A DNA stretch of 64,000 nt, from contig NZ_JACFSK010000001.1 in NCBI RefSeq assembly GCF_016100455.1, forward strand, positions 806,001 through 870,000, in the 5' to 3' direction. The stretch comes from Bartonella sp. M0283 (GTDB lineage Bacteria; Pseudomonadota; Alphaproteobacteria; Rhizobiales; Rhizobiaceae). The number at the start of each line of letters is the position of its first letter. Within the stretch, counting starts at the first letter, position 1. The notes beneath the pieces were generated by a model that searched no databases, was not told where the DNA came from, and saw only the letters and a program-made list of their open reading frames with translations. This document shows, one piece after another, positions 1 through 9,093 of this stretch. The translations under genes and the position numbers were made by a program.

Positions 1-1
1 A

Positions 2-1069
2 AGCCATCGCAGTTCCGATCCGGCTCATGCTGATCTTATCAATATCAAAAACAATGCCAATCGTGCTGCTTCGCTTGTTCAACAATTATTGGCTTTTTCT
101 CGGCGCCAAACATTGCGGCCGGAAGTGGTAGACCTGACGGAATTGCTTTCTGATGTGAGAAATCTTTTGACACCCCTTTTGGGAAGCAACATCCATTTGA
201 AGTTCAATCACGGCCGCGATTTGTGGAGTGTCAAAGTTGATCAGGCATCTTTTCAGCGCGTTTTGATGAACCTTGTCATCAATGCGCGCGATGCGATGCC
301 CAAGGGTGGGAATATTACGGTTACGACCACCAATCTGGCAAAACAAAAGGCTGCAGATCTAGGTTTTGAAGGATTGATTGCTGACGATTATGTGGAGCTT
401 GATGTAGAAGACAACGGTACAGGTATACCAAAAGCAGTTCAGGAAAAAATGTTCGAACCGTTTTTTACCACAAAAGAGGTAGGCAAGGGTACGGGGCTTG
501 GTCTTTCGATGGTCTACGGGATTGTCAAACAGACCGGTGGTTTTATTTACTGTGAGAGCGAAGAGGGGAAAGGTACGAAATTCCGTATCTTCCTGCCAAG
601 ATTCATTGCCGACCCCGTCAAAAATGAACAAAAAGCAATTGAACCGGTAAAATCATTAAGTGAAAAAAATGCCGATCTGTCAGGGAATGCAACTGTTCTT
701 CTTGTTGAAGATGAAGCGGCGGTGAGAATGGGTGGTGTGCGCGCTCTCCAATCGCGCGGCTATAAAGTGCTGGAGGCCGAAAACGGTATTGAGGCACTTG
801 ATATCATAGCAGAACATAATGGTGCCGTTGATCTTGTCGTATCCGATGTTGTCATGCCGGAGATGGACGGACCAACATTGCTTGGCGAAATGCGGAAAAA
901 ATATCCGGATATAAAATTTGTCTTTGTTTCAGGATATGCGAAAGACGCTTTTGCAAAAAATCTGCCGCCTGACGCGGTTTTCGGATTTTTGTCGAAACCT
1001 TTCACGCTGAAGCAGTTGGCAATGAAAGTGAAAGAAATGCTTTCCGACGAGGGTACAACCGATTCATAA
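2..1069 (+). CDS. cckA: Hybrid sensor histidine kinase CckA, 3' part
   Basis: C-terminal part of the cell-cycle kinase CckA, which in alphaproteobacteria feeds phosphate through ChpT to the master regulator CtrA. The gene runs in from the left edge: the frame is open from base 2 with no start, so the membrane, PAS and part of the phospho-acceptor regions are missing. Visible are the end of the dimerisation helix (NRAASLVQQLLAFSRR), the HATPase_c domain with N-box NLVINARDAMP, G1 DNGTGIP and G2 GTGLGLSMVYGIV, and a C-terminal receiver domain with acidic pocket VEDE, phospho-acceptor Asp in VVSDVVMPEMDG and conserved Lys in LSKPF. The kinase-linker-receiver order and the FSRRQTLRPEV stretch are typical of CckA. 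No terminator follows; the next gene starts 97 bases downstream. Confident. Confidence 0.93.
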   Translation, partial: SHRSSDPAHADLINIKNNANRAASLVQQLLAFSRRQTLRPEVVDLTELLSDVRNLLTPLLGSNIHLKFNHGRDLWSVKVDQASFQRVLMNLVINARDAMPKGGNITVTTTNLAKQKAADLGFEGLIADDYVELDVEDNGTGIPKAVQEKMFEPFFTTKEVGKGTGLGLSMVYGIVKQTGGFIYCESEEGKGTKFRIFLPRFIADPVKNEQKAIEPVKSLSEKNADLSGNATVLLVEDEAAVRMGGVRALQSRGYKVLEAENGIEALDIIAEHNGAVDLVVSDVVMPEMDGPTLLGEMRKKYPDIKFVFVSGYAKDAFAKNLPPDAVFGFLSKPFTLKQLAMKVKEMLSDEGTTDS

Positions 1070-1166
1070 TTTTTGCGTTTTTCATCAAAACAATTCGTTA
1101 AAATGATTGAAATCCGCGCTATCTAATGCAAGATACGCACCGTAAATATGCAAAAGAGGGTGAACC

Positions 1167-2279
1167 ATGCGCAAAATTCTGATTTCTACAGTTTCAGCCT
1201 TGGCTTTGACTGGTAGTTTTTTCATATCGTCAGCTTATGCCGATATTGTTATCGGTTTCATCGGGCCAATTACGGGACCTGTTGCGGCTTACGGCATACA
1301 GGCTAATAACGGTGTGAAAGTGGCTATTGACGAATTGAATAAAAATGGCGGTATCAATGGCGAAAAAGTCGTTTTGAAGGTTTTTGACGACGGGGCAGAA
1401 CCCAAGCAAGGCGTTTCAGCGGCAAATCAGTTGATTGGTGAAGGCATCCAATATGTCATCGGACCGGTTACCTCGAATATAGCGTTGCCTGTTTCCAATA
1501 TTTTGGAAGAAAATGATGTTTTGATGATAACACCTTCATCAACAACACCTGAACTTTCGAGCCGTGGACTATGGAACGTCCTGCGCACTATTGGGCGGGA
1601 TGACCAGCAGGGCGATTACGCAGCAGATTATTATATCAAACATCTGAAAGATAAACGCATTGCTATCATTCATGACCGTGCGACTTACGGCAAAGGTCTT
1701 GCTGATGCGTTCAAAGCTGCGCTCAATAAAGGCGGTGTAACAGAAGTCTTTTACGGTAATATTACACCGGGAGAGAAGGATTATTCTGTTATGGTCAGTC
1801 GGCTGAAACAGGAAAAAGTCGACTATGTCTACTTTGGCGGGTATCATCCCGAGGCCGGGCTACTCTTGAAGCAAATGCGTGAACAAGGTGTTGAAGCCCC
1901 ACTTATCGGCGGCGATGGTTACAACACATCGGAATTGTGGTCGATTGCGGGAAATGCAGCCGAGGGATCGCTGTTCACCAATTCTGTGGATGTCAAGACA
2001 AACCCGGAAGCACAAGAGACGATCAAGGCATTGAAAGCACAGAATATTCCTCCAGAGACTTTTGCAATCAATGGTTATGCGGCTATACAGGTCTTGAGTT
2101 ACGGCATTGAAAAAGCCGGTTCTGCTTCAGACCCCGAAGCAGTGGCAAAGGCAATCAAATCGGGCGAACCCATTAAAACGACTTTGGGCGAGATTACATA
2201 TGGCGATCGCGGCGATATAACATCGAAAGTCTTTTCGATGTATAAATGGCATAATGGCGAGATTGTTTCTGCTGAGTAA
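1167..2279 (+). CDS. Branched-chain amino acid ABC transporter, periplasmic binding protein (LivK/LivJ-like)
   Basis: Periplasmic solute-binding component of a HAAT-type ABC transporter (Leu/Ile/Val-binding family, about 370 aa, full length). The N-terminus is a Sec signal peptide (residues 1-25, cleavage after SSAYA). The mature part starts with the family hallmark IVIGFIGPITGPVAAYG and continues with NGGINGEKVVL and DDGAEPKQGVSAANQLI, followed by the ligand-site block GPVTSNIALPVSNILEE. A ribosome-binding site (GAGGG) lies just before the ATG. No permease or ATPase genes are adjacent, so it stands alone here; Brucella and Bartonella relatives carry several such orphan binding proteins. The exact ligand cannot be read from sequence. 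Followed by a strong terminator. Confidence 0.92.
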   Translation: MRKILISTVSALALTGSFFISSAYADIVIGFIGPITGPVAAYGIQANNGVKVAIDELNKNGGINGEKVVLKVFDDGAEPKQGVSAANQLIGEGIQYVIGPVTSNIALPVSNILEENDVLMITPSSTTPELSSRGLWNVLRTIGRDDQQGDYAADYYIKHLKDKRIAIIHDRATYGKGLADAFKAALNKGGVTEVFYGNITPGEKDYSVMVSRLKQEKVDYVYFGGYHPEAGLLLKQMREQGVEAPLIGGDGYNTSELWSIAGNAAEGSLFTNSVDVKTNPEAQETIKALKAQNIPPETFAINGYAAIQVLSYGIEKAGSASDPEAVAKAIKSGEPIKTTLGEITYGDRGDITSKVFSMYKWHNGEIVSAE

Positions 2280-2291
2280 ACGATTTCAAAA

Positions 2292-2343
2292 CAAAAGGCG
2301 GGTTCACACCGCCTTTTATTTTTCACACCGCCTTTTGTTTTTT
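2292..2343 (+). terminator. Bidirectional rho-independent terminator with duplicated 3' arm
   Basis: A perfect 9-bp stem (2293-2301 with 2309-2317, loop of 7) is followed by a T-run. The 3' half is then repeated: 2328-2337 can also pair with 2292-2301 over 10 bp and is itself followed by a T-tract. Read on the minus strand it also ends in a T-rich tail, so it can serve the convergent lipoprotein gene. Confidence 0.85.
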
Positions 2344-2378
2344 ATGAATTGCTTTCAACTCGGGCAAAATTGATTTTT

Positions 2379-3584
2379 TCAGTTGCGAGCAAGTGTTGTT
2401 GACTGATAAATGCGGTTCAGCATTTGCGCACCATCTTTTTGCATATTTGCCTCCATTTTACTTTCCGTCGCTTCAAGTAAGGCAGCAACCGTATTGTTTC
2501 GGATGGCAACGGGATTCCTTTCGTAACCTGGACGCAAAAAGAAATTGGCAGTGGGAACCTTGGCACGATATTGGGATGGCAAAGTCACCATGTCGTAGCC
2601 GTTGCCATCACCGGTGAGATTGAGCATCTCGAGTTCAGCTCCCGAAAGGGGGCGCGAGACACCTTTGCGCCGCAAGAATGTCAAGGAAGTTCTCAACTTA
2701 TGAATCTGTAAAAGCGGCCCCACATCTTTATCCATGGTCATAGCATGCATACCAAGTCCTGCATCGGTTTTGGCGAGCTCGCTTTGAGCTCCCCAATTAT
2801 GCGGAACTGTTTTTGCTTTTGCGGTCATGCGTTCAACCACATTTGCTTTTTCCAAAAGTTTTGTTCTTTCCGCTCCTGACGCCTGCTGTGCTTTTTGTCT
2901 TAGTTCTTTTGCAATGTCATTACCATATTCCCACATCAGGCTAACGCTTGCTGTCGCAACTAGCTGATTATATCCTATAGCGGTAGAGATTGGCCGGGCA
3001 TTTGCTTTGCCTTTTATCATGCCCGATTGCAGATCGTGTGTGCCGTCACCGCCGGTTTCAAAAGCATAGATAGACACAAGTTGTTCACGATTAAGGCCAA
3101 TTTCTTGTGCGGCATTTACGTAACTGCGCATAAATTCGCTTTCGTTAGATGGTCTTTCCGGTTGAAAACCGTAAACCCGTTTTGAAGCCGCGATAAAATC
3201 ATCAACGCCCGGAATTGAACGCGAAGGCCCCGTTGTTTTGCCGGTGGAAGGTTTTGCTGGTCCGCTATAGAGAGGTGGCTGTGACAAAACATAATCGGTG
3301 AGCGCAATTGTTTGTCCACGTGCGCGCTTTTCATTGCGAAGCTTTCTTTTCGCGCTGACTTGGTCCCAATAGGCAGTAGCTTGTTTGTTATACGCATTAT
3401 AGGCGTTCCGCCATGCCTCATAATCTTTGTTATTGATCGTGCCGAGAGGGCTTGCAGGCCGAATGCTGGATGTTATCTCGTTTGAAGTTTTTGACGACGA
3501 TTGGAATTGTTGCAGTGAATCCGACATACAACCGCTGATAACCACACTACAACTTATCAAAAAAATAGTTTTTGTACGCAACAC
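2379..3584 (-). CDS. Lipoprotein with lysozyme/lytic-transglycosylase-like core
   Basis: 401-residue exported lipoprotein. The N-terminus is hydrophobic with a lipobox ending at Cys19 (VISGC). Residues 20-110 are Ser/Lys/Gln-rich linker. The central block LVSIYAFETGGDGTHDLQSG followed about 30 residues later by GYNQLVATASVSLMWEYG resembles the catalytic Glu plus GxxQ pattern of the SLT/lysozyme fold, so an envelope murein-cleaving role is plausible; this is inference from motif shape, not a firm family assignment. The C-terminal region (PSQYRAKVPTANFFLRPGYERNP) looks conserved but is not recognised. It is transcribed alone, convergent with the LivK-like gene and sharing its terminator. Confidence 0.7.
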   Translation of the reverse strand: MLRTKTIFLISCSVVISGCMSDSLQQFQSSSKTSNEITSSIRPASPLGTINNKDYEAWRNAYNAYNKQATAYWDQVSAKRKLRNEKRARGQTIALTDYVLSQPPLYSGPAKPSTGKTTGPSRSIPGVDDFIAASKRVYGFQPERPSNESEFMRSYVNAAQEIGLNREQLVSIYAFETGGDGTHDLQSGMIKGKANARPISTAIGYNQLVATASVSLMWEYGNDIAKELRQKAQQASGAERTKLLEKANVVERMTAKAKTVPHNWGAQSELAKTDAGLGMHAMTMDKDVGPLLQIHKLRTSLTFLRRKGVSRPLSGAELEMLNLTGDGNGYDMVTLPSQYRAKVPTANFFLRPGYERNPVAIRNNTVAALLEATESKMEANMQKDGAQMLNRIYQSTTLARN

Positions 3585-3921
3585 GACAGCTCGTTCCTGT
3601 AAGAGGTTTCTTAAGCTATTATGTGGTGAATTGGTTGATAAGTTGTGAAGAGGAAAATGGTATCGCGCCGAGGTTTATTTGGGCGCAAATCACATAAATC
3701 AACATTTTTTTGAATAGAATGACTCTTGTATTTTAATAAAATTGTCGATGCAGTTCATCAAACTATTCAAACAAAATAGAGCTCAATCTAGTTATGAAAC
3801 AAAGTTTATTTGTGTGAATCAAAACAATTTTTTACCTGAAAAATATTTCAGGACAAAAAGTTGCAGCTAAATTTTTCAAACATATTCTTCGAATGCCCAA
3901 GGGTTTTAATATATCAACACA
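3585..3921. other. Intergenic region, AT-rich, no gene seen
   Basis: 337 bases between two minus-strand genes. It must hold the promoter of the lipoprotein gene and the end of the purMN transcript. No stem-loop terminator, RNA gene or credible short ORF is visible. Confidence 0.6.
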
Positions 3922-4533
3922 TCAGAATGAAATAATTTGTTGATTGGCATTGGTGTTTTTATAATCGCTTTCAATAAATGCCCGCAACGTTGCCGGATAA
4001 AGCTTGTGTTCAACTTTAAGAACCCGCGCTGCTAAAGTTTCCGCCGTATCGTTGTCCAAAACGGGTACAGCAGCTTGACCTAATATAGAACCTTCATCCA
4101 TGCCTTCGGTTACAAGATGTACAGTGCAACCGCTTATTTTTACGCCAGCATCCAACGCTCGCTGATGTGTGTTCAGACCTCTGAAAAGCGGGAGAAGAGC
4201 AGGGTGGATATTTAATATCCGCCCTTCATATGGTGTAATAATACGTTGAGAGATTAATCTCATAAAACCGGCAAGACAGATAATATCGGGTTTGAAGCTA
4301 TCAATCCGGTTAAGAAGAGCAGTTTCGAATGTATCTTTGTCGGTAAAACTTTTGCGCCGCACGATATCGGCCGGAATTCCAAGAGCCCTTGCACGCTCGA
4401 TACCCTTTGCGTCGTCAGTGTCACTTAAAACAGCGACAATCTCGGCCGGAAAATTATCTTTTCTTGTTGCTTCGACAAGCGATACCATATTGGTACCACT
4501 TCCCGAAATGAGGATAACTATTCTTTTTTTCAT
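3922..4533 (-). CDS. purN: Phosphoribosylglycinamide formyltransferase PurN
   Basis: Transfers a formyl group from 10-formyl-THF to GAR, third step of de novo purine synthesis (cytosol). 203 residues, normal length. Family motifs: N-terminal [19 protein letters not shown] phosphate-binding loop, catalytic Asn-His-Asp set in [13 protein letters not shown] (Asn, His) and the downstream [19 protein letters not shown] (Asp in the DEG segment). The ATG overlaps the purM stop by 4 bases (ATGA), the usual purM-purN translational coupling. The last about 15 residues are poorly conserved. Safe call. Confidence 0.97.
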   Translation of the reverse strand: MKKRIVILISGSGTNMVSLVEATRKDNFPAEIVAVLSDTDDAKGIERARALGIPADIVRRKSFTDKDTFETALLNRIDSFKPDIICLAGFMRLISQRIITPYEGRILNIHPALLPLFRGLNTHQRALDAGVKISGCTVHLVTEGMDEGSILGQAAVPVLDNDTAETLAARVLKVEHKLYPATLRAFIESDYKNTNANQQIISF

Positions 4534-5603
4534 AGCGCGAGGTGACCTTTGTAAACAACGCCTTTGTCATTTCTAGCCGTAACAAGTCCAAGACGAACCG
4601 GTTTTTCACCTTCGGCCTGAAATGCAGTAAAAGCATCATCAGCTTTTTTGCTGTCGACGACAACAATCATCCCGATACCACAATTATAAGTCCGTAGCAT
4701 TTCCTGTTCTGTAATGTTTCCCTGTTTGGCAAGCCAGGAGAACACAGGCGGAACTTTGATTGCGTCAAGATTTATTTCAACAGCCAATGTTTTTGGCAAT
4801 ACGCGCGGGATGTTTTCCGGAAAGCCACCGCCAGTAATGTGCGCCAAAGCCTTAAGGCCCAGATCTTTGCGCAACACTGAAAGAAGAGAGCGTACATAAA
4901 TCCGTGTCGGTACCAATAAAGCTTCGGCAAGTGAAACGGTCTTATCGAAGGGAGCAGGGGCGTTAAAATCAAGGCCGCTTTTTTCAACAATACGGCGTAC
5001 AAGCGAAAAACCGTTAGAATGGAGCCCCGAAGACGATAGCCCCAGTACCACATCTCCTTCATTTAGATCTTTCGAAGGGAGCAGCTTTCCGCGTTCTGCC
5101 GCGCCCACAGCAAAACCTGCCAAATCATAGTCGCCTTTAAGATACATGCCGGGCATTTCGGCAGTTTCACCACCTATAAGGGCAGCTCCTGCCTGCCTAC
5201 AGCCTTCAGCAATGCCGGAAACGACTGCGGCACCCTGATTTGGGTCAAGTTTGCCGGTTGCATAATAATCAAGGAAAAAAAGCGGCTCGGCTCCCTGAAC
5301 GACCAGATCATTGACACACATGGCCACAAGATCAATCCCGACTGTGTCGTGAATGCCGGTGTCGATAGCGATTTTTAATTTGGTTCCTACACCGTCATTT
5401 GCGGCTACAAGAACAGGGTCTTTGAAGCCGGCTGCTTTAAGATCGAACAATCCGCCGAACCCGCCCAATTCTGTATCGGAACCGGCGCGTTGTGTCGTTC
5501 GCACAATCGGTTTGATTTTTTCCACCATAAGGTTACCGGCGTCGATATCAACTCCGGCGTCCGCATAAGTCAGATTGTTTTTAAGGGGATGTGTGTCGCC
5601 CAT
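4530..5603 (-). CDS. purM: Phosphoribosylformylglycinamidine cyclo-ligase PurM (AIR synthetase)
   Basis: Closes FGAM to aminoimidazole ribonucleotide with ATP, fifth step of purine synthesis. 357 residues, full length. Begins with [20 protein letters not shown], and shows [11 protein letters not shown], the ATP/Mg region [30 protein letters not shown] and [11 protein letters not shown], all diagnostic of PurM. The C-terminal [15 protein letters not shown] block is intact. First gene of a purM-purN operon; a GAGGA Shine-Dalgarno lies about 10 bases upstream of the ATG. Divergently transcribed from the permease gene at 5769 with about 165 bases between them, which include a near-palindromic TGATCATGATCATG. 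Confidence 0.97.
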   Translation of the reverse strand: MGDTHPLKNNLTYADAGVDIDAGNLMVEKIKPIVRTTQRAGSDTELGGFGGLFDLKAAGFKDPVLVAANDGVGTKLKIAIDTGIHDTVGIDLVAMCVNDLVVQGAEPLFFLDYYATGKLDPNQGAAVVSGIAEGCRQAGAALIGGETAEMPGMYLKGDYDLAGFAVGAAERGKLLPSKDLNEGDVVLGLSSSGLHSNGFSLVRRIVEKSGLDFNAPAPFDKTVSLAEALLVPTRIYVRSLLSVLRKDLGLKALAHITGGGFPENIPRVLPKTLAVEINLDAIKVPPVFSWLAKQGNITEQEMLRTYNCGIGMIVVVDSKKADDAFTAFQAEGEKPVRLGLVTARNDKGVVYKGHLAL

Positions 5604-5768
5604 CGGATTTATCCTCGATCATGATCATGAACACATGAGACCAATGCCACGTTCAAAGGCTGCTCGCAAGTTTTATCAAGCTTTAAAAAAAAGATATAAA
5701 CGATTGTTTCTTGACGTTGTTATAGGAAGCTGCATATCCTTTTAAAACAACAAACTCAGTGGACGTCT

Positions 5769-6995
5769 ATGAGCGATAGAGATTTTGATACCTCTTCCGA
5801 GGGGCCGTTGGTAGAAAAAGGTAAAAAAGGCTTGCGATTCAAACGGAATAAAAAGACTGTTTATATCCCGGCCTATGCTAATATTGCTTTCCGCGGGAAT
5901 GTTAAGAGGCAAGCTATTTTTTGGCTTTTAACGCTTCTTTTCTTTATCATTTTCATGTTTGTTTTCAGTTCGATTCTCTTGCCATTTGTTGCCGGAATTG
6001 TGCTTGCCTATTTTCTCAACCCGATTGTTGAAATTCTTGAAAGAATCGGAATTTCAAGAATGTGGGGAACGGTTCTGATAACAATCGCTATTGTACTTGT
6101 GCTTGTTATCGCATTAACAATCCTTATTCCGGTTATTACGTCACAGTTACAACAATTTATCCGGGACGGGTTGCCGGTTTATGTAAACCGTATTCAAACT
6201 TTTTTTGCCAATCATAGTTTTGAATGGATCAAGCAATATATCGGCAGTGATGCCAACGAGATACAATCAAATATACAAGCATTGCTCGGCCAAAGTTCCG
6301 ATCTCATCAAATCTGTGCTGAATTCGGTTCTCGATTCAGGAAAATCTCTCGTCAATCTTATAAGTCTTTTTGTTGTTGCTCCGGTTGTTGCTTTTTACAT
6401 GCTGCTCGATTGGGAACGTATGGTGACAACTATTGATTCGTGGATACCGCGTAATCATCTGGAAACGGTGCGTGGAATTTTCCATGAAATGGATCGCGCT
6501 GTCGCAGGGTTTATTCGTGGTCAAACGTCTGTTTGTCTCGCACTCGGTGTTTATTATGCTGCCGGCCTCACGATTTCAGGTTTGAATTTCGGGTTGTTAA
6601 TCGGTTTATTTGTAGGATTGATCAGTTTTATACCCTATGTAGGCTCAATGACCGGTTTTGTTCTTTCGGTGGGCGTCGCATGGGTTCAATTCTATCCAGA
6701 ACATTGGGAACGGATTATCGTTGTTATGGGGGTATTTTTTGTAGGACAATTTCTTGAGGGTTATATTTTGCAACCAAAATTGGTGGGACAGTCGGTCGGC
6801 CTCCATCCTGTTTGGCTGATGTTTGCTCTTTTTGCCTTTGGTTCGCTATTCGGCTTTACCGGTATGTTGATTGCAGTTCCTGCAGCGGCGGCGGTCGGGG
6901 TTCTTGTGCGATTTGCGCTTCATACCTATCTTGAGTCACCGCTCTATTCGCCAAGCGGGTCATCAACAAGCGGGGATGTCGGAGAAAACGAATGA
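5769..6995 (+). CDS. AI-2E family (PerM/UPF0118) transporter
   Basis: Inner-membrane protein of the AI-2E/PerM family, 408 residues. After a basic cytosolic N-terminus (about 45 residues) come hydrophobic helices (ILLPFVAGIVLAYFLNPIVE; VLITIAIVLVLVIALTILIP), a long soluble stretch and then a bundle of helices with the family signature in GLISFIPYVGSMTGFVLSVG and GQFLEGYILQPKLVGQSVG. The C-terminal tail is polar. Family members have been linked to autoinducer export, sodium/proton exchange or osmotic stress, so the substrate is not predicted. The stop overlaps the hdaA start by 4 bases, so the two are co-translated, a pairing I recall as common in rhizobia. Confidence 0.9.
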   Translation: MSDRDFDTSSEGPLVEKGKKGLRFKRNKKTVYIPAYANIAFRGNVKRQAIFWLLTLLFFIIFMFVFSSILLPFVAGIVLAYFLNPIVEILERIGISRMWGTVLITIAIVLVLVIALTILIPVITSQLQQFIRDGLPVYVNRIQTFFANHSFEWIKQYIGSDANEIQSNIQALLGQSSDLIKSVLNSVLDSGKSLVNLISLFVVAPVVAFYMLLDWERMVTTIDSWIPRNHLETVRGIFHEMDRAVAGFIRGQTSVCLALGVYYAAGLTISGLNFGLLIGLFVGLISFIPYVGSMTGFVLSVGVAWVQFYPEHWERIIVVMGVFFVGQFLEGYILQPKLVGQSVGLHPVWLMFALFAFGSLFGFTGMLIAVPAAAAVGVLVRFALHTYLESPLYSPSGSSTSGDVGENE

Positions 6996-7687
6996 ATAAA
7001 AGGTTGGAGCAATTACCGCTCTCACTTTCACATCCAACAGATTTTTACAAAGATGATCTTGTTGTAACAGAAAGCAACAAGGCCGCCTATGAGCTTATCG
7101 AGCACTGGCCGGACTGGCCGATGCCGATTGCTGTGCTTGTGGGCCCCGATGGTTCGGGCAAAACCCATTTTTCGACTGTGTGGCTAAATATAGCCAATGG
7201 AATTCGAATTCCTGCCAACAAATTGAACGAGGCAATAACTGCAATAAGAGATAGAAAATCGGTTCTCATAGAAGATATCGACAATTCGGCATTTGACGAG
7301 GTCGCATTTTTCCATCTCATAAATTCGGTCAAACAAGCCCACTTGTCTGACAAACGCGTTACACTTTTAATAACGGCCGATACTGTTCCGCTAGGCTGGG
7401 ACGTGAAACTTGAGGATTTAAAAAGCAGACTGAAGTCGGTAACGTTAGCGGTTCTGGAGCAGCCGGATGACCAATTGTTGAATTCTGTAGCGTTTAAACT
7501 TTTTGCAGATCGACAAATAAGTGTCGATCCGGCGGTGATCGACTATCTGATCAGCCGTTGCGAACGGTCACTCTTTGCATTGGGAAAAGCAATTGAGGCA
7601 ATTGATTGTTTGGCACTTCAAAGAAAGAGCAAAGTTACCAAGGCGATTGTAGCGGAAATTATTAACAGCGAATCCAAAGCGTCTTGA
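6992..7687 (+). CDS. hdaA: DnaA-related regulatory inactivator HdaA
   Basis: Short AAA+ protein (231 residues) of the Hda/DnaA family lacking the DNA-binding domain IV. HdaA binds the sliding clamp and stimulates ATP hydrolysis by DnaA, preventing re-initiation of replication. An N-terminal clamp-binding motif is visible (QLPLSL, residues 7-12), followed by a Walker A GPDGSGKTH, Walker B-like SVLIEDID and the sensor segment LLITADTVPLGW. The C-terminal lid helices (DYLISRCERSLFALGKAIEAID) are typical. Start overlaps the preceding permease gene by 4 bases; it converges on the SH3 gene 18 bases downstream. The clamp-binding peptide plus short length distinguish it from DnaA itself. Confidence 0.92.
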   Translation: MNKRLEQLPLSLSHPTDFYKDDLVVTESNKAAYELIEHWPDWPMPIAVLVGPDGSGKTHFSTVWLNIANGIRIPANKLNEAITAIRDRKSVLIEDIDNSAFDEVAFFHLINSVKQAHLSDKRVTLLITADTVPLGWDVKLEDLKSRLKSVTLAVLEQPDDQLLNSVAFKLFADRQISVDPAVIDYLISRCERSLFALGKAIEAIDCLALQRKSKVTKAIVAEIINSESKAS

Positions 7688-7704
7688 GCTTCTTACTGGC
7701 AGTA

Positions 7705-8361
7705 TCAGCGTTTGACCGAGCTTGTGATAGCGCTATCAATCAAGCCTGATATCGTCGGGCTTGTTGGACTCAAGTTCTTTTCATTTGCCCAACCGATAAT
7801 GTCAGTTGATGGCACAACGACGCGATGCCATGCACCTTGATGATCATAAGAGCGCATCTCTTGACCATTTTTAACGGTCGCAATTACTTTCGAATGCGAA
7901 TCGGCGTTCATAAAAATAGGCGTGGGGGCTGTTGCAAAGATAACATTGGCAGCGTTATTGGCAGCAAATTTTGCCTTGGGAGGTAGGCTTTTATCCGGTT
8001 TATAGGGAACCAGAGGCGTTGCTTCTTTTGGCGTGATCAAGGCAGTTTTCGGGGTTACCAATTGGGAAGGAGATGGAACAGGAACGTTTATTAAATGCTG
8101 GTCGATTGATTTCAGCACTGCTGCTACTGTTGTACCAGTTTTAGTTGGTGTTGCACCAAGATTTGATGGGGATAGAACAGGTTTTGGCGCTTGGGCCTTG
8201 ATGTGGTTGTCATCTGTTCTGACTTCATAACTTGTATGATACCAGCCGGCTCCCCCCATGAGTACCAGTCCACCAAGAATCAGATAACTTATAAAAGGAG
8301 ACCTGGTTTTTTGTGACGCGCGCTTGTGAGGTTTTTTCGCTCGAGTTTGCTTCACTGCCAT
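7705..8361 (-). CDS. Membrane-anchored SH3-domain protein
   Basis: About 218 residues from the chosen ATG. An upstream in-frame GTG (8394) would add 11 residues, but the ATG at 8361 has AAAGGA in the right place and begins MAVKQTRAKKPHKRASQKTR, a basic cytosolic tail before a single membrane helix (FISYLILGGLVLMGGAGWYH). A Pro/Thr/Lys-rich periplasmic linker follows, and the last about 70 residues form a bacterial SH3 domain (SKVIATVKNGQEMRSYDHQG, WHRVVVPSTDIIGWANEKNL). Such proteins usually bind peptidoglycan or envelope partners; no enzymatic domain is present. Transcribed alone. Confidence 0.8.
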   Translation of the reverse strand: MAVKQTRAKKPHKRASQKTRSPFISYLILGGLVLMGGAGWYHTSYEVRTDDNHIKAQAPKPVLSPSNLGATPTKTGTTVAAVLKSIDQHLINVPVPSPSQLVTPKTALITPKEATPLVPYKPDKSLPPKAKFAANNAANVIFATAPTPIFMNADSHSKVIATVKNGQEMRSYDHQGAWHRVVVPSTDIIGWANEKNLSPTSPTISGLIDSAITSSVKR

Positions 8362-8519
8362 GATCGATCCTTTCACTTGGATCGATTCTGTCACCCAATT
8401 ATTTTGAAAAAGTTACTAAAAATAAAAATATTGTCGTAATCGACGAAAAAATTGCGATTTGCGCTTGCACTTCCACATAGAAAAATTTAGGGAGAGTGCG
8501 TTAAACGTTAACAATACGT

Positions 8520-8596
8520 CGGAGCGTAGCGCAGCTTGGTAGCGCACCTGATTTGGGATCAGGGGGTCGTAGGTTCGAATCCTATCGCTCCGACCA
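8520..8596 (+). tRNA. tRNA-Pro (TGG)
   Basis: 77-base cloverleaf: 7-bp acceptor CGGAGCG/CGCTCCG, anticodon stem CCTGA/TCAGG with loop TTTGGGA giving anticodon TGG, T-loop GTTCGAATC and an encoded CCA end. Confidence 0.97.
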
Positions 8597-8683
8597 TGGC
8601 TTGATTTGACAAAAAGATGATGCGACATAATAGTTGTAAAAGATTATAAATTCTTTGATCGCATGATCCGAAGGGAAAAAATC

Positions 8684-8989
8684 ATGGTAGCGCGAATTTT
8701 CAGTCCGGCTAAAACAGCTATGCAATCCGGAAAGGCAAATACCGGTTTTTGGGTTCTTCAATATGAACCGAATGAAGCCAAGATGATTGATTCATTAATG
8801 GGCTATACTTCATCCGCTGATATGAAGAGTCAGGTCAAATTGACGTTTGAAACGCAGGAAGAAGCTATCGCATTTGCTACAAAAAACGGCATAGCTTATC
8901 GTGTAGAAGAACCACATGCGATAACGCGCAAAAAAGTTTCTTACGCTGATAATTTCAGGAACGACCGCCAGGTTCCTTGGACCCATTGA
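8684..8989 (+). CDS. NADH dehydrogenase accessory subunit, NDUFS4-like (ETC complex I subunit)
   Basis: About 101 residues, family ETC_C1_NDUFA4/NDUFS4, the 18-kDa accessory subunit found in alphaproteobacterial and mitochondrial complex I, on the cytosolic matrix-like arm. Diagnostic stretches are ARIFSPAKTAMQSGKANT, WVLQYEPN, a central FETQEEAIAFATKNGIAYRV and the C-terminal KVSYADNFRNDRQVPWTH. An upstream in-frame ATG (8663) exists, but the ATG at 8684 gives the canonical MVARIFSPAKT start and has GAAGGG upstream. It sits between two tRNA genes, as in Brucella/Bartonella relatives as far as I recall, away from the nuo operon. Confidence 0.92.
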   Translation: MVARIFSPAKTAMQSGKANTGFWVLQYEPNEAKMIDSLMGYTSSADMKSQVKLTFETQEEAIAFATKNGIAYRVEEPHAITRKKVSYADNFRNDRQVPWTH

Positions 8990-9016
8990 GGCTGGCTGTT
9001 TTCTCTACTATTTTCT

Positions 9017-9093
<77 letters not shown>

